DNA of 7,365 bases, from positions 1 through 7,365 of the forward strand of contig JAXDBV010000129.1 of NCBI GenBank assembly GCA_034678415.1, written 5' to 3'. This stretch comes from JAXDBV01 sp034678415 (GTDB taxonomy: Bacteria; Bacteroidota; Bacteroidia; Bacteroidales; VadinHA17). Position numbers and translations under genes: made by a program. Below are positions 1 to 7,137 of this stretch, in pieces. The notes below the pieces were generated by a model, which saw only the letters and a list, made by a program, of their open reading frames with translations, did not search any database and was not told where the DNA came from. Numbering within the stretch: the stretch's first letter is position 1; the number at the start of each line of letters is the position of its first letter.

Positions 1-972
1 CAGGGAAGCCTCCACCGATGCCCTGATCATTGCTGCTTCTTCAGGAAGGCGGAGGGCATATTCAAACATCATTGCAGCCGAGAGTATCATTGCCAGCGGG
101 TTGGCAATGTTTTTTCCCGCGGCCTGGGGGTACGAACCATGGATCGGTTCAAACACGGAGGTGTGCAACCCGATGGAGGCGGAAGGAAGCAGCCCGAGAG
201 AGCCACTGATCACACTGGCCTCGTCGCTGAGAATATCCCCGAACATATTTTCCGTCACGATCACATCGAACTGCCCCGGGTTAAGCATGATCTGCATGGC
301 GGCATTATCAACGAACATATAATCCATCAGGATATCGGGGTGGCGGGGTGCCATTGCCTGCGCCATTTCACGCCACAGCCTCGATGTTTCCAGGACATTA
401 GCCTTGTCCACAAGGGTTAGCTTTTTTCTCCTCCCGCGGGCAAAATCAAAGCCTACCTCCAGGATCCTTTCAATCTCGTCACGGGTATACATGTTGGTAT
501 CATAGGCAGCAGTTCCGTCGTCCGACCTGCCACGTGGCTGACCAAAATAGATACCTCCCGTAAGTTCACGGATAAAGATAAAATCAACACCCTTCAGCAG
601 TTCAGGCTTGAGGGGTGACATATGCATCAGCGGGGGGAAAAGCTTCAGTGGCCTGATATTGGCGTACAAGCCAAGCATCTTCCTCATGGCCAGTAGTCCT
701 TGTTCAGGTCTGACCGAAGCTTTCGGATTATTATCATACCTTGGATCACCCACGGCACCGAACAGTACGGCATCGGCACCAAGGCATTTCCGGTGGGTTT
801 CCTCCGGGTATGGCTCCCCAGTCTGCTCAATGGCAGCAACACCAATAAGACCTGATGTATACCGAATTACGTGGCCGAATTTACGGGCAATCGCTTCCGT
901 CACCTTAACGGCCTGATCGGTGATCTCCGGGCCAATCCCGTCGCCCGGTAATACTGCTATTTCACACTTCAT
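1..972 (-). CDS. leuB: 3-isopropylmalate dehydrogenase, partial (C-terminus beyond left edge)
   Basis: Catalyses NAD-dependent oxidation and decarboxylation of 3-isopropylmalate to 2-oxoisocaproate in leucine synthesis; cytoplasmic, normally a homodimer. My translation from the ATG at 972 is open for 324 codons to the window edge. The family is usually about 350-360 residues, so roughly the last 30 are missing. Visible motifs are GDGIGPEI (residues 10-17), substrate arginines R97, R107 and R135, Y142 in TGGIYFG, K190 in VDKAN, and metal-binding D222, D246 and D250 in the DNA and GDILSDEAS regions. The NAD loop FEPIHGSYPQAAGKNIANP spans about 274-292. No catalytic residue is missing. The start overlaps the cimA stop by 11 bases, suggesting translational coupling; no Shine-Dalgarno motif precedes it. 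In this operon it probably also oxidises 3-methylmalate from the citramalate branch (inference). The IHGSYPQAAGKN loop favours this over isocitrate or tartrate dehydrogenase. Confidence 0.96.
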   Translation of the reverse strand, partial: MKCEIAVLPGDGIGPEITDQAVKVTEAIARKFGHVIRYTSGLIGVAAIEQTGEPYPEETHRKCLGADAVLFGAVGDPRYDNNPKASVRPEQGLLAMRKMLGLYANIRPLKLFPPLMHMSPLKPELLKGVDFIFIRELTGGIYFGQPRGRSDDGTAAYDTNMYTRDEIERILEVGFDFARGRRKKLTLVDKANVLETSRLWREMAQAMAPRHPDILMDYMFVDNAAMQIMLNPGQFDVIVTENMFGDILSDEASVISGSLGLLPSASIGLHTSVFEPIHGSYPQAAGKNIANPLAMILSAAMMFEYALRLPEEAAMIRASVEASL

Positions 973-2524
973 TGAAGATATGGGTTTTAAGGCTGGAATG
1001 AATTAACTTTTCGTTGTTTTCGAGGATGTTAAGCATCTTTTCGGTGGCTTTGATGGCCGATTCGGTCTGGTCGGCATCCAGTCCCCTCGACTTGAATTCG
1101 ATGCCATTATGACTCCATGTGATAACGGTTTCCACCAGTGCATCGGTTTTACCGCCGGGAGGGATCGAAACCTGATAGTCGGTCAGGTGTGGCAAATCCT
1201 TTCCGAGGTTTTCATAGATTTTACGAAGGGCTTTCATGAAGGCGTCATACTGCCCGTCGCCCGACGATATCTCCTCATAGGTATTTCCGTCTATTTCAAT
1301 CTGCACACTGGCAACCGGTTTCAATCCGCAGGAGATCGACAGGGTATAATTCCTGATGAACACCTTGTAAGCGGTGGTATCGTTGCGCAGAACATCGGCG
1401 ATGATGAACGGCAGATCCTCAGCGGTAACTGTTTCTTTTTTATCTCCAAGTTCGATAACTCTTTCGGTCACCCTGGCCAGCGATTCAGGATCGAGGTTCA
1501 GCCCCGACTCCTGCAGGTTTTTGCGTATCGTGGCCTTGCCCGACTGTTTACCGAGCGCATATTTGCGTTTTCTGCCGAACCGTTCAGGTATCAGGTTGTT
1601 GAAGTAAAGGTTAGCCTTGCAATCGCCATCCGCATGAATGCCGGAGGTCTGGGTAAATACATTTTCCCCGATAATCGGTTTATTAACGGGTACTCTTATG
1701 CCGCTGAATGTTTCAACCATCCGGCTGACTTTTGTGATCTCCGATTCCACGATGCCGGTCTCCACACCCATCTGGTCGTGCAGTATACCGACGACACTGG
1801 AGAGCGCCGCATTACCGGCTCTTTCCCCCATACCATTCACCGTGGTATGTATTCCTCCAACACCGGCCTTCACGGCTGCAAAGACGTTGGCAGCCGCCAG
1901 GTCATAATCGTTATGGGCATGGAAGTCAAACCACAGTCCGGGATATGCCTGTATCATCTGCCTGCAGAAATCATAGGTTTGGTCAGGATTGAGGATGCCC
2001 AGTGTATCAGGAAGCATGAAACGTGAGATCCTTTCGTTTTTCAGAGAATCGAGCATGAAAATCACATATTCCGGTGACTGGATCATGCCGTTTGACCAGT
2101 CCTCCAGGTAAATATTGGTCTTCATTCCACGGCTGGCGGCCAGGCTGAGACATTCCTTTATATCGAACACGTGCTGCTGTGGAGTCTTTCTCAGCTGTTT
2201 TTCCAGGTGCCTCAGCGAGCCCTTGCAGAGCAGGTTCATTACCTTTCCTCCGGCACCGTTGATCCAGTCGATGGATTTGCAGCCGTCGATGAAACCCAGC
2301 ACCTCGATCTTGTCAAGGCAACCGTTCATACCGGCCCAGTGAGTGATCCTGCTGACCGCCTCCGACTCACCGGCCGACACCCGGGCTGATGCCACCTCAA
2401 TACGGTCTACCTTCAGGTCATTGATGAGCATCATGGCTAGATGAAGTTTTTCAAGGGGCGTATAGGATACCCCCTGTGTCTGCTCTCCATCCCTCAGCGT
2501 GGTATCTAGTAACTCAATTCTCAT
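962..2524 (-). CDS. cimA: (R)-citramalate synthase, Leptospira type, with regulatory domain
   Basis: Predicted to condense acetyl-CoA with pyruvate to (R)-citramalate, the first step of threonine-independent isoleucine synthesis. With the ATG at 2524 it has 520 residues: a DRE-TIM barrel (about 1-275), a linker, and a C-terminal LeuA-type allosteric domain (about 385-500). Metal and catalytic residues are present: R11, D12, H202, H204, N238 and E141. The residues reported to select pyruvate in Leptospira interrogans CimA (L81, F83, L104, Y144, recalled from the literature) are matched by L76, F78, L99 and Y139, and H302/D304/N310/Y312 by H297/D299/N305/Y307, at a constant offset of 5. The motifs LEDWSNG and PPGGKTDALVET are also shared. 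An ATG at 2530 in the same frame is an equally possible start (522 residues); TTG at 2554 is less likely. Overlaps leuD upstream and leuB downstream. Automatic annotation may call it 2-isopropylmalate or homocitrate synthase; activity is inferred, not shown. Confidence 0.88.
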   Translation of the reverse strand: MRIELLDTTLRDGEQTQGVSYTPLEKLHLAMMLINDLKVDRIEVASARVSAGESEAVSRITHWAGMNGCLDKIEVLGFIDGCKSIDWINGAGGKVMNLLCKGSLRHLEKQLRKTPQQHVFDIKECLSLAASRGMKTNIYLEDWSNGMIQSPEYVIFMLDSLKNERISRFMLPDTLGILNPDQTYDFCRQMIQAYPGLWFDFHAHNDYDLAAANVFAAVKAGVGGIHTTVNGMGERAGNAALSSVVGILHDQMGVETGIVESEITKVSRMVETFSGIRVPVNKPIIGENVFTQTSGIHADGDCKANLYFNNLIPERFGRKRKYALGKQSGKATIRKNLQESGLNLDPESLARVTERVIELGDKKETVTAEDLPFIIADVLRNDTTAYKVFIRNYTLSISCGLKPVASVQIEIDGNTYEEISSGDGQYDAFMKALRKIYENLGKDLPHLTDYQVSIPPGGKTDALVETVITWSHNGIEFKSRGLDADQTESAIKATEKMLNILENNEKLIHSSLKTHIFNEV

Positions 2525-3116
2525 AATCATGCATCTCCCTTTGTTCAAATTCAATAATCCTGTCCCTGATACTGACTAGGTAATCGATGTCATCAAGTCC
2601 TTTCAACAGGCATTGCTTCCTGTATGGACTGATCTCAAACCGGGCAGAATCGCCCGTTTCGGGTATCACAAATAGCTGATTCACAAGGTTTATTTCAATG
2701 ATAGTCGAAGGGTTTTCCTGCAACAGGTGAAGCAGTTTCTGCAGCATTCCCTCGGGTATGACCACCGGCAGGAGACCGTTATTCATGGCATTATTGCTGA
2801 AGATATCGGCAAAAAAACTTGAGATGACCGCCCTGAAGCCATAATCATAGATTGCCCATGCCGCATGTTCACGACTGGAACCGCATCCAAAATTTTTTCC
2901 AGCCACAAGGATACTGCCCGAATAGTTTTTGTTGTTAAGAACAAACTCCGGCCTGGTACTTCCGTCTGCCTGATAGCGCCAGTCATAGAATAGTTTCTCA
3001 CCGAATCCGCTTCTTTTCACCGCTTTAAGAAACCGGGCAGGAATGATCTGGTCGGTATCAACATTTTCGAGGGGCAGAGGCACGGCTGTTGACCGTATAT
3101 TGGTAAAAGGTTTCAT
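2514..3116 (-). CDS. leuD: 3-isopropylmalate dehydratase small subunit
   Basis: Small (swivel domain) subunit of isopropylmalate isomerase, which with LeuC converts 2-isopropylmalate to 3-isopropylmalate through a dehydrated intermediate; cytoplasmic heterodimer. The 200-residue length matches the family (about 200). Family motifs are NVDTDQIIPARFL at 18-30, the substrate-contacting GCGSSREHAAWA at 77-88, and the SNNAMNNGLLPV stretch from 107. The ATG at 3116 overlaps the leuC stop in an ATGA arrangement, which is typical for subunits translated in coupled fashion and made in equal amounts. Its 3' end overlaps the start of the citramalate synthase gene. In this operon it should also isomerise citramalate to 3-methylmalate (inference from family promiscuity and gene order). 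Nothing is truncated. Confidence 0.97.
   Translation of the reverse strand: MKPFTNIRSTAVPLPLENVDTDQIIPARFLKAVKRSGFGEKLFYDWRYQADGSTRPEFVLNNKNYSGSILVAGKNFGCGSSREHAAWAIYDYGFRAVISSFFADIFSNNAMNNGLLPVVIPEGMLQKLLHLLQENPSTIIEINLVNQLFVIPETGDSARFEISPYRKQCLLKGLDDIDYLVSIRDRIIEFEQREMHDYEN
2535..2541 (-). promoter_or_regulatory. Shine-Dalgarno-like site for cimA
   Basis: The minus strand reads AAGGGAG here, inside the last codons of leuD. It lies 4 bases before the ATG at 2530 and 10 bases before the ATG at 2524, so both starts are plausible. It is the only convincing purine-rich ribosome-binding motif among the gene starts in this window; the other starts have AT-rich leaders without one. It argues that translation of cimA begins near 2524-2530 rather than at the upstream TTG at 2554. 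Because it is also leuD coding sequence (codons for Q, R and E), its presence could be chance. Confidence 0.45.
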
Positions 3117-4534
3117 GACAGGTTCATTGGTGCATTCATCATATTTCTGGGATCGGTAATTACACCGGAAACGGCGGCGGCGGCAGCTACCAGAGGGCTT
3201 GCCAACAGGGTACGCGCCCCCCTGCCCTGACGCCCCTCAAAATTCCTGTTCGTGGTGGATACCGCATATTTTCCTTCCGGTATCTTATCATCATTCATGG
3301 CCAGACAGGCTGAACAGCCCGGCTGACGGAGGCTGAACCCCGCCTTCTCCAGCATGCCGGCCAGCCCCTCTTTTATGGCTTGTTCCATCACCTGCCGGGA
3401 ACCGGGAACGATCCATGCAGTAATGGCAGGCGCCTTTTTCTTTCCCTGCACAAAATGGGCAAAAGCCCGAAGATCTTCAATACGTCCGTTGGTACAGCTT
3501 CCAACAAACACAAAATCCACCGGTTTTCCTTCCATGGATTCTCCCGGCCTGAATCCCATATAATCAAGGGCTTTCTCAAACGATCGGCGGTCCCGTTCGA
3601 GGAGAGAATCAGGGGTTGGTATCCTGCCGCTTACAGGAACACTCATGGCCGGATTGGTGCCATATGTGATCATAGGTTCAATATCATTAGCTCGGAATGA
3701 GTGTACCGTATCAAAAACAGCCCCTTCATCCGATTTCAGCAGCTGCCAGGCAGCCATTGCCTTCTCCCATTTCTCTCCCCGTGGGGCAAACGGTCGATCC
3801 CTGAGATAATCGAAAGTGGTCTGATCCGGAGCGATCAGGCCACCCCTGGCCCCGCACTCAATACTCATGTTGCATATCGTCATGCGCGCCTCCATGGATA
3901 ACTTCCCTATCGCCTCACCGGCAAATTCAATGAAGTGACCCGTACCTCCCCCGGTAGTGATGCGGGAAATAATAAACAGTATGATATCCTTTGATGTGAC
4001 CCCCTTCTGAAGATCCCCGTCAACATTTATGCGCATTTTTCGCGGCTTTGACTGGAGGATGCACTGGCTTGCCAGCACCATCTCCACTTCGGAAGTGCCA
4101 ATGCCGAAGGCAATGGAACCGAAGGCGCCATGAGTTGAGGTATGGCTGTCGCCACACACGATGGTCATGCCGGGCTGTGTCAGTCCCAACTCAGGACCTA
4201 TCACATGCACGATACCGTTCCTCGGATGGTTCAACCCATAGAGTTCAATCCCATGTTTCCTGCAATTATCCGTAAGGGTCCGCACCTGGGTAGCCGACAA
4301 TGTATCCCTGATCGGAAGGTGTTGATCCATGGTGGGGACGTTATGGTCATGTGTGGCGGTCGTCCTCCGGTTTCTGAAGACCGTTAAACCCCTGGTATCC
4401 AGGTTTTCAAATGCCACAGGACTGGTAACCTCATGAATATAATGCCTGTCAATATAAAGAACATGGAGGCCTTCATCCACCTGCATAACCACATGTGCAT
4501 CCCAGATTTTATCGACCAGTGTTCTTGCTTCCAC
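3113..4534 (-). CDS. leuC: 3-isopropylmalate dehydratase large subunit
   Basis: Large, [4Fe-4S]-bearing subunit of isopropylmalate isomerase; partner of LeuD. The 473 residues agree with the family (E. coli about 466). The three cluster cysteines fall at C347 (in GSCTNGR), C407 and C410 (in GCSACLAM), the same positions as I recall for E. coli LeuC. Further family signatures are LYIDRHYIHEVTSP near 25-38, a DHNVPT motif, VCGDSHTSTHGAFG and the C-terminal NRNFEGRQGRGARTLL. The start is GTG at 4534: it keeps the conserved N-terminal ARTLVDKIWDAH, whereas the first internal methionine (residue 17) would remove it, and no better in-frame start lies upstream. The gene begins 13 bases after the leuA stop and ends in a 4-base overlap with leuD. 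The alanine-rich stretch near the C-terminus is normal for the family. Confidence 0.97.
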   Translation of the reverse strand: MEARTLVDKIWDAHVVMQVDEGLHVLYIDRHYIHEVTSPVAFENLDTRGLTVFRNRRTTATHDHNVPTMDQHLPIRDTLSATQVRTLTDNCRKHGIELYGLNHPRNGIVHVIGPELGLTQPGMTIVCGDSHTSTHGAFGSIAFGIGTSEVEMVLASQCILQSKPRKMRINVDGDLQKGVTSKDIILFIISRITTGGGTGHFIEFAGEAIGKLSMEARMTICNMSIECGARGGLIAPDQTTFDYLRDRPFAPRGEKWEKAMAAWQLLKSDEGAVFDTVHSFRANDIEPMITYGTNPAMSVPVSGRIPTPDSLLERDRRSFEKALDYMGFRPGESMEGKPVDFVFVGSCTNGRIEDLRAFAHFVQGKKKAPAITAWIVPGSRQVMEQAIKEGLAGMLEKAGFSLRQPGCSACLAMNDDKIPEGKYAVSTTNRNFEGRQGRGARTLLASPLVAAAAAVSGVITDPRNMMNAPMNLS

Positions 4535-4547
4535 TTTGCATGAATGG

Positions 4548-6071
4548 TTATTTGGTATTGATTCTGACTTTATCCGCCGATGTCATTTTGTTGAGCGCAT
4601 CGATAAACGCTTCCACGGAGGCGGTGATAATATCTGTATCGGCACCGAAACCTGGGTATATTTTACCGTCATGTTCCACCTGCATATGCACCTTTCCCAC
4701 ATCGTCGCTGCCACGGGTGATAGCCTGTATCAGGAACTCGTCAAGCGTAACCTTCCGGTGGATGATTTCACGTACGGCATTAAGGGCGGCATCTACCGGC
4801 CCATTTCCGGAGGCAGTGGCCGAAAAGGGTTCATTGGCAATGAGAAGCCTTACCGTGGCCATGGGGACAAGGTTTTTACCGGTAACCACCTGCAGGAAAT
4901 CAAGCCGAATATGGTGTTCCGCTTTACGGATGTCTCCCACCAGCACCAGCAGGTCATCCTCCCTGATATCTTTTTTCCTGTCGGCCATTCTGAGGAACTC
5001 TTCATATATCTTGTCCAGTTTCTCCTTCTCCATGGGGAAGCCAAGCAGTTCAAGCCTGTGCTTGAGTGCAGCACGCCCGCTTCTTGCGGTCAGTATGATG
5101 GCTGACTCATTGATACCCACCTCCTGGGGATCGATGATCTCATAGTTTTCCCGTTTCTTCAGCACGCCATCCTGGTGAATGCCTGACGAATGTGCGAAGG
5201 CGTTTCTCCCCACAATGGCCTTGTTGGGTTGTACCGGCATGTTCATCAGGTTTGAGATGAGGCGGCTGGTGCGGTAAATGTTCTGGGTGTTGATGCCCGT
5301 TTCCAGCCCCATGGAATAATGGCTTTTGAGGATCATCGTCACTTCCTCAAGGGAGGTGTTGCCCGCTCGTTCACCGATACCGTTAATGGTCACCTCCACC
5401 TGCCTTGCACCGTTCAATACTCCCATAATGGTATTGGCCGTGGCCATACCCAGGTCGTTATGGCAATGTACAGAGATCGTGGCTTTATGGATGTTGGGCA
5501 CTTTTTCAAAAAGGTACCTGATCTTTTCTCCGAACATAGGGGGAAGGCAATACCCGGTGGTATCGGGAATATTTACCACGGTTGCGCCGGCCTTGATCAC
5601 TGCTTCAACCACCCTGGCCAGGTATTCATTATCCGTCCGACCCGCATCTTCAGCATAGAATTCCACATCATCGGTGAATTTTCTGGCAAATTTCACGGCA
5701 CCGACCGCCCGTTCGATGATTGCTTCCGGATCAGAGTTAAGTTTATAATGTATGTGCTGATACGAGGTACCGATGCCTGTATGTATTCTTTTGCGTTTAG
5801 CTTGTGCCAGCGCTTCGGCCGCCGTTTCAATATCTTTCTCTACTGCCCGGCTGAGGGCACAAATCACCGGCCATGTAACAGCTCTGGAAATCTCCACCAC
5901 CGATTGAAAATCACCTGGGCTGGAGATGGGAAACCCGGCCTCGATCACATCCACACCCAGGTCCTGCAGAGCCCTGGCTACCTCAATTTTTTCGATGGTG
6001 TTCAACTGACATCCGGGGACTTGTTCTCCATCCCGGAGCGTGGTGTCAAAAATGTAAATTCGTTCTGCCAT
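4548..6071 (-). CDS. leuA: 2-isopropylmalate synthase
   Basis: Condenses acetyl-CoA with 2-oxoisovalerate, the committed step of leucine synthesis. The ATG at 6071 gives 507 residues and begins MAERIYIFDTTLRDGEQ, as expected for the family; an in-frame TTG at 6086 would add five residues and is less likely. The DRE-TIM barrel occupies about 1-270. R13, D14, H202, H204 and N238 match the catalytic and metal ligands I recall for E. coli LeuA. Further signatures are AGFPISSPGDF, HTGIGTS at 97-103, NGIGERAGNTSLEEV and SSGIHQDGVLK. The C-terminal 120 residues form the leucine-sensing regulatory domain, including GNGPVDAALNAV. The barrel lacks the pyruvate-pocket residues of the neighbouring cimA product: it has ALSR where CimA has VLGF, and HTGIGTS where CimA has NLLCKGS. 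The start lies 19 bases after the ilvC stop with an A-rich leader. Confidence 0.96.
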   Translation of the reverse strand: MAERIYIFDTTLRDGEQVPGCQLNTIEKIEVARALQDLGVDVIEAGFPISSPGDFQSVVEISRAVTWPVICALSRAVEKDIETAAEALAQAKRKRIHTGIGTSYQHIHYKLNSDPEAIIERAVGAVKFARKFTDDVEFYAEDAGRTDNEYLARVVEAVIKAGATVVNIPDTTGYCLPPMFGEKIRYLFEKVPNIHKATISVHCHNDLGMATANTIMGVLNGARQVEVTINGIGERAGNTSLEEVTMILKSHYSMGLETGINTQNIYRTSRLISNLMNMPVQPNKAIVGRNAFAHSSGIHQDGVLKKRENYEIIDPQEVGINESAIILTARSGRAALKHRLELLGFPMEKEKLDKIYEEFLRMADRKKDIREDDLLVLVGDIRKAEHHIRLDFLQVVTGKNLVPMATVRLLIANEPFSATASGNGPVDAALNAVREIIHRKVTLDEFLIQAITRGSDDVGKVHMQVEHDGKIYPGFGADTDIITASVEAFIDALNKMTSADKVRINTK

Positions 6072-6090
6072 TTTTACTTGTTTCAAAGCG

Positions 6091-7137
6091 TTAATTATTT
6101 TCCGGTCTTAATTTTCTTACCATGGCTCCTGCCTGCCACATCTCCGATTCTCTCAGTTCCCTGAGTTCCTCTGCCAGATTTTTCCGGTAATCATTCTGTC
6201 TGTTGGCGGCAATGGTGATCCGGGCTTCCCGGCCGGAGGCCACGCTGTTGTATAACTCATCGAACACCGGTTCGACGGCTTTCCTGAACTTCCCCTTCCA
6301 GTCGAGGGCTCCTCTCTGGGCTGTGGTGGAACAATTGGCATACATCCAGTCCATACCGTTTTCTGCCACGAGAGGCATCAGGCTTTGGGTAAGCTCTTCC
6401 ACCGTTTCATTAAACGCTTCGGAAGGGGTATGCCCCATCGCCCTGAGCTTATAGTATTGCGCTTCCATAATACCGGCCAGGGCTCCCATAAGAACTCCGC
6501 GTTCACCCGTGAGGTCGCTGAACACTTCCTTCCTGAAATCGGTTTCGAACAGGTATCCCGACCCCACACCTATACCGAGGGCGATCACCCTTTCCCATGC
6601 CCTGCCTGTGGCATCCTGAAAGATGGCATAGCTGGCATTAAGGCCTTTCCCGGCAAGGAACAGCCGTCGTAGCGAAGTGCCCGATCCCTTGGGGGCAATA
6701 AGTATCACATCGATATCGGCAGGGGGAATAATACCGGTTTCTTCCCTGTAGGTTATTCCAAACCCATGGGAAAAATAGAGGGCTTTGCCAGGCGTAAGGT
6801 GTTGCTTCACCTGTGGCCAGGCACTGATCTGGCCTGCATCCGAAAGCAGATACTGGATAATGGTTGCCTTGCTGCAGGCGGCCTCAATATCAAACAGATC
6901 GACTCCTTCCTTCCATCCGTCGTTGAGCGCTTTTTGCCATGACGAACTGTTCTTCCGTTGCCCGACGATCACACGGAATCCGTTGTCTTTCAGGTTGAGC
7001 GACTGCCCGGGGCCCTGTACCCCGTAACCGATCACTGCAATAATTTCGTCCTTCAGGGTTTCTTTTGCTTTTTCGAGTGGAAATTCATCGCGGGTAACCA
7101 CGTTCTCCTCCACACCGCCAAAATTGATGATTGCCAT
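6091..7137 (-). CDS. ilvC: ketol-acid reductoisomerase, fungal/Bacteroidota-like class I
   Basis: Isomerises and reduces 2-acetolactate and 2-aceto-2-hydroxybutyrate to the dihydroxy acids of valine and isoleucine synthesis, using Mg and NAD(P)H. The 348 residues comprise an N-terminal Rossmann domain with GYGVQGPGQ at 37-45 and a C-terminal helical domain. Catalytic residues visible are H124 (SHGFG), K150 (PKGSG), metal ligands D208 and E212 (SDLTGERG), E244 and E248 (FNETVEEL), and S270 (CSTTAQRGALDW). R61 and the serines 64-66 in the loop after the second strand suggest NADPH preference (inference). The length fits a single-domain class I enzyme rather than the long E. coli class II form. 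Signatures such as FSHGF, PKGSG and the terminal RKLRPENN are closer, from memory, to yeast Ilv5 than to E. coli IlvC. The ATG at 7137 follows the ilvN stop by 15 bases with an AT-rich leader and no Shine-Dalgarno motif. Confidence 0.96.
   Translation of the reverse strand: MAIINFGGVEENVVTRDEFPLEKAKETLKDEIIAVIGYGVQGPGQSLNLKDNGFRVIVGQRKNSSSWQKALNDGWKEGVDLFDIEAACSKATIIQYLLSDAGQISAWPQVKQHLTPGKALYFSHGFGITYREETGIIPPADIDVILIAPKGSGTSLRRLFLAGKGLNASYAIFQDATGRAWERVIALGIGVGSGYLFETDFRKEVFSDLTGERGVLMGALAGIMEAQYYKLRAMGHTPSEAFNETVEELTQSLMPLVAENGMDWMYANCSTTAQRGALDWKGKFRKAVEPVFDELYNSVASGREARITIAANRQNDYRKNLAEELRELRESEMWQAGAMVRKLRPENN

Noticed and set aside
101..916. Three plus-strand frames at the left edge
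   Set aside because: They oppose leuB, which translates without interruption and with all catalytic residues from 972 to 1.
1109..2026. Long plus-strand open frame of 305 codons
   Set aside because: It lies wholly antisense to the cimA gene, whose translation is clearly conserved; the product shows no recognisable family features. Such frames are common opposite GC-moderate coding sequence.
962..2554. Reading the second synthase as homocitrate synthase or a plain 2-isopropylmalate synthase
   Set aside because: The pyruvate-pocket residues and LEDWSNG/PPGGKTDALVET motifs fit Leptospira CimA, a true LeuA is already present at 4548-6071, and no lysine-pathway genes are nearby.
2810..2816. Run of seven A (T on the coding strand) in leuD, and six-base runs near 422 and 1436, as possible slippage sites
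   Set aside because: All three genes read through in frame to their expected ends, and the runs encode conserved residues (SFFA, RRKK, GDKKE). Nothing indicates programmed frameshifting.
3170..3190. GGC-rich short repeat
   Set aside because: It encodes the alanine run in the conserved C-terminal region of LeuC, also alanine-rich in E. coli LeuC, so it is not an independent repeat.
4495..5145. Plus-strand open frame of 216 codons, serine- and leucine-rich with apparent hydrophobic stretches
   Set aside because: Antisense to leuA; the serine-rich, pseudo-membrane look is a typical by-product of reading the opposite strand of a coding gene.
5319..6164. Plus-strand open frame of 281 codons
   Set aside because: Antisense to leuA and the end of ilvC; composition is that of a reverse-complemented gene and no motif is recognisable.
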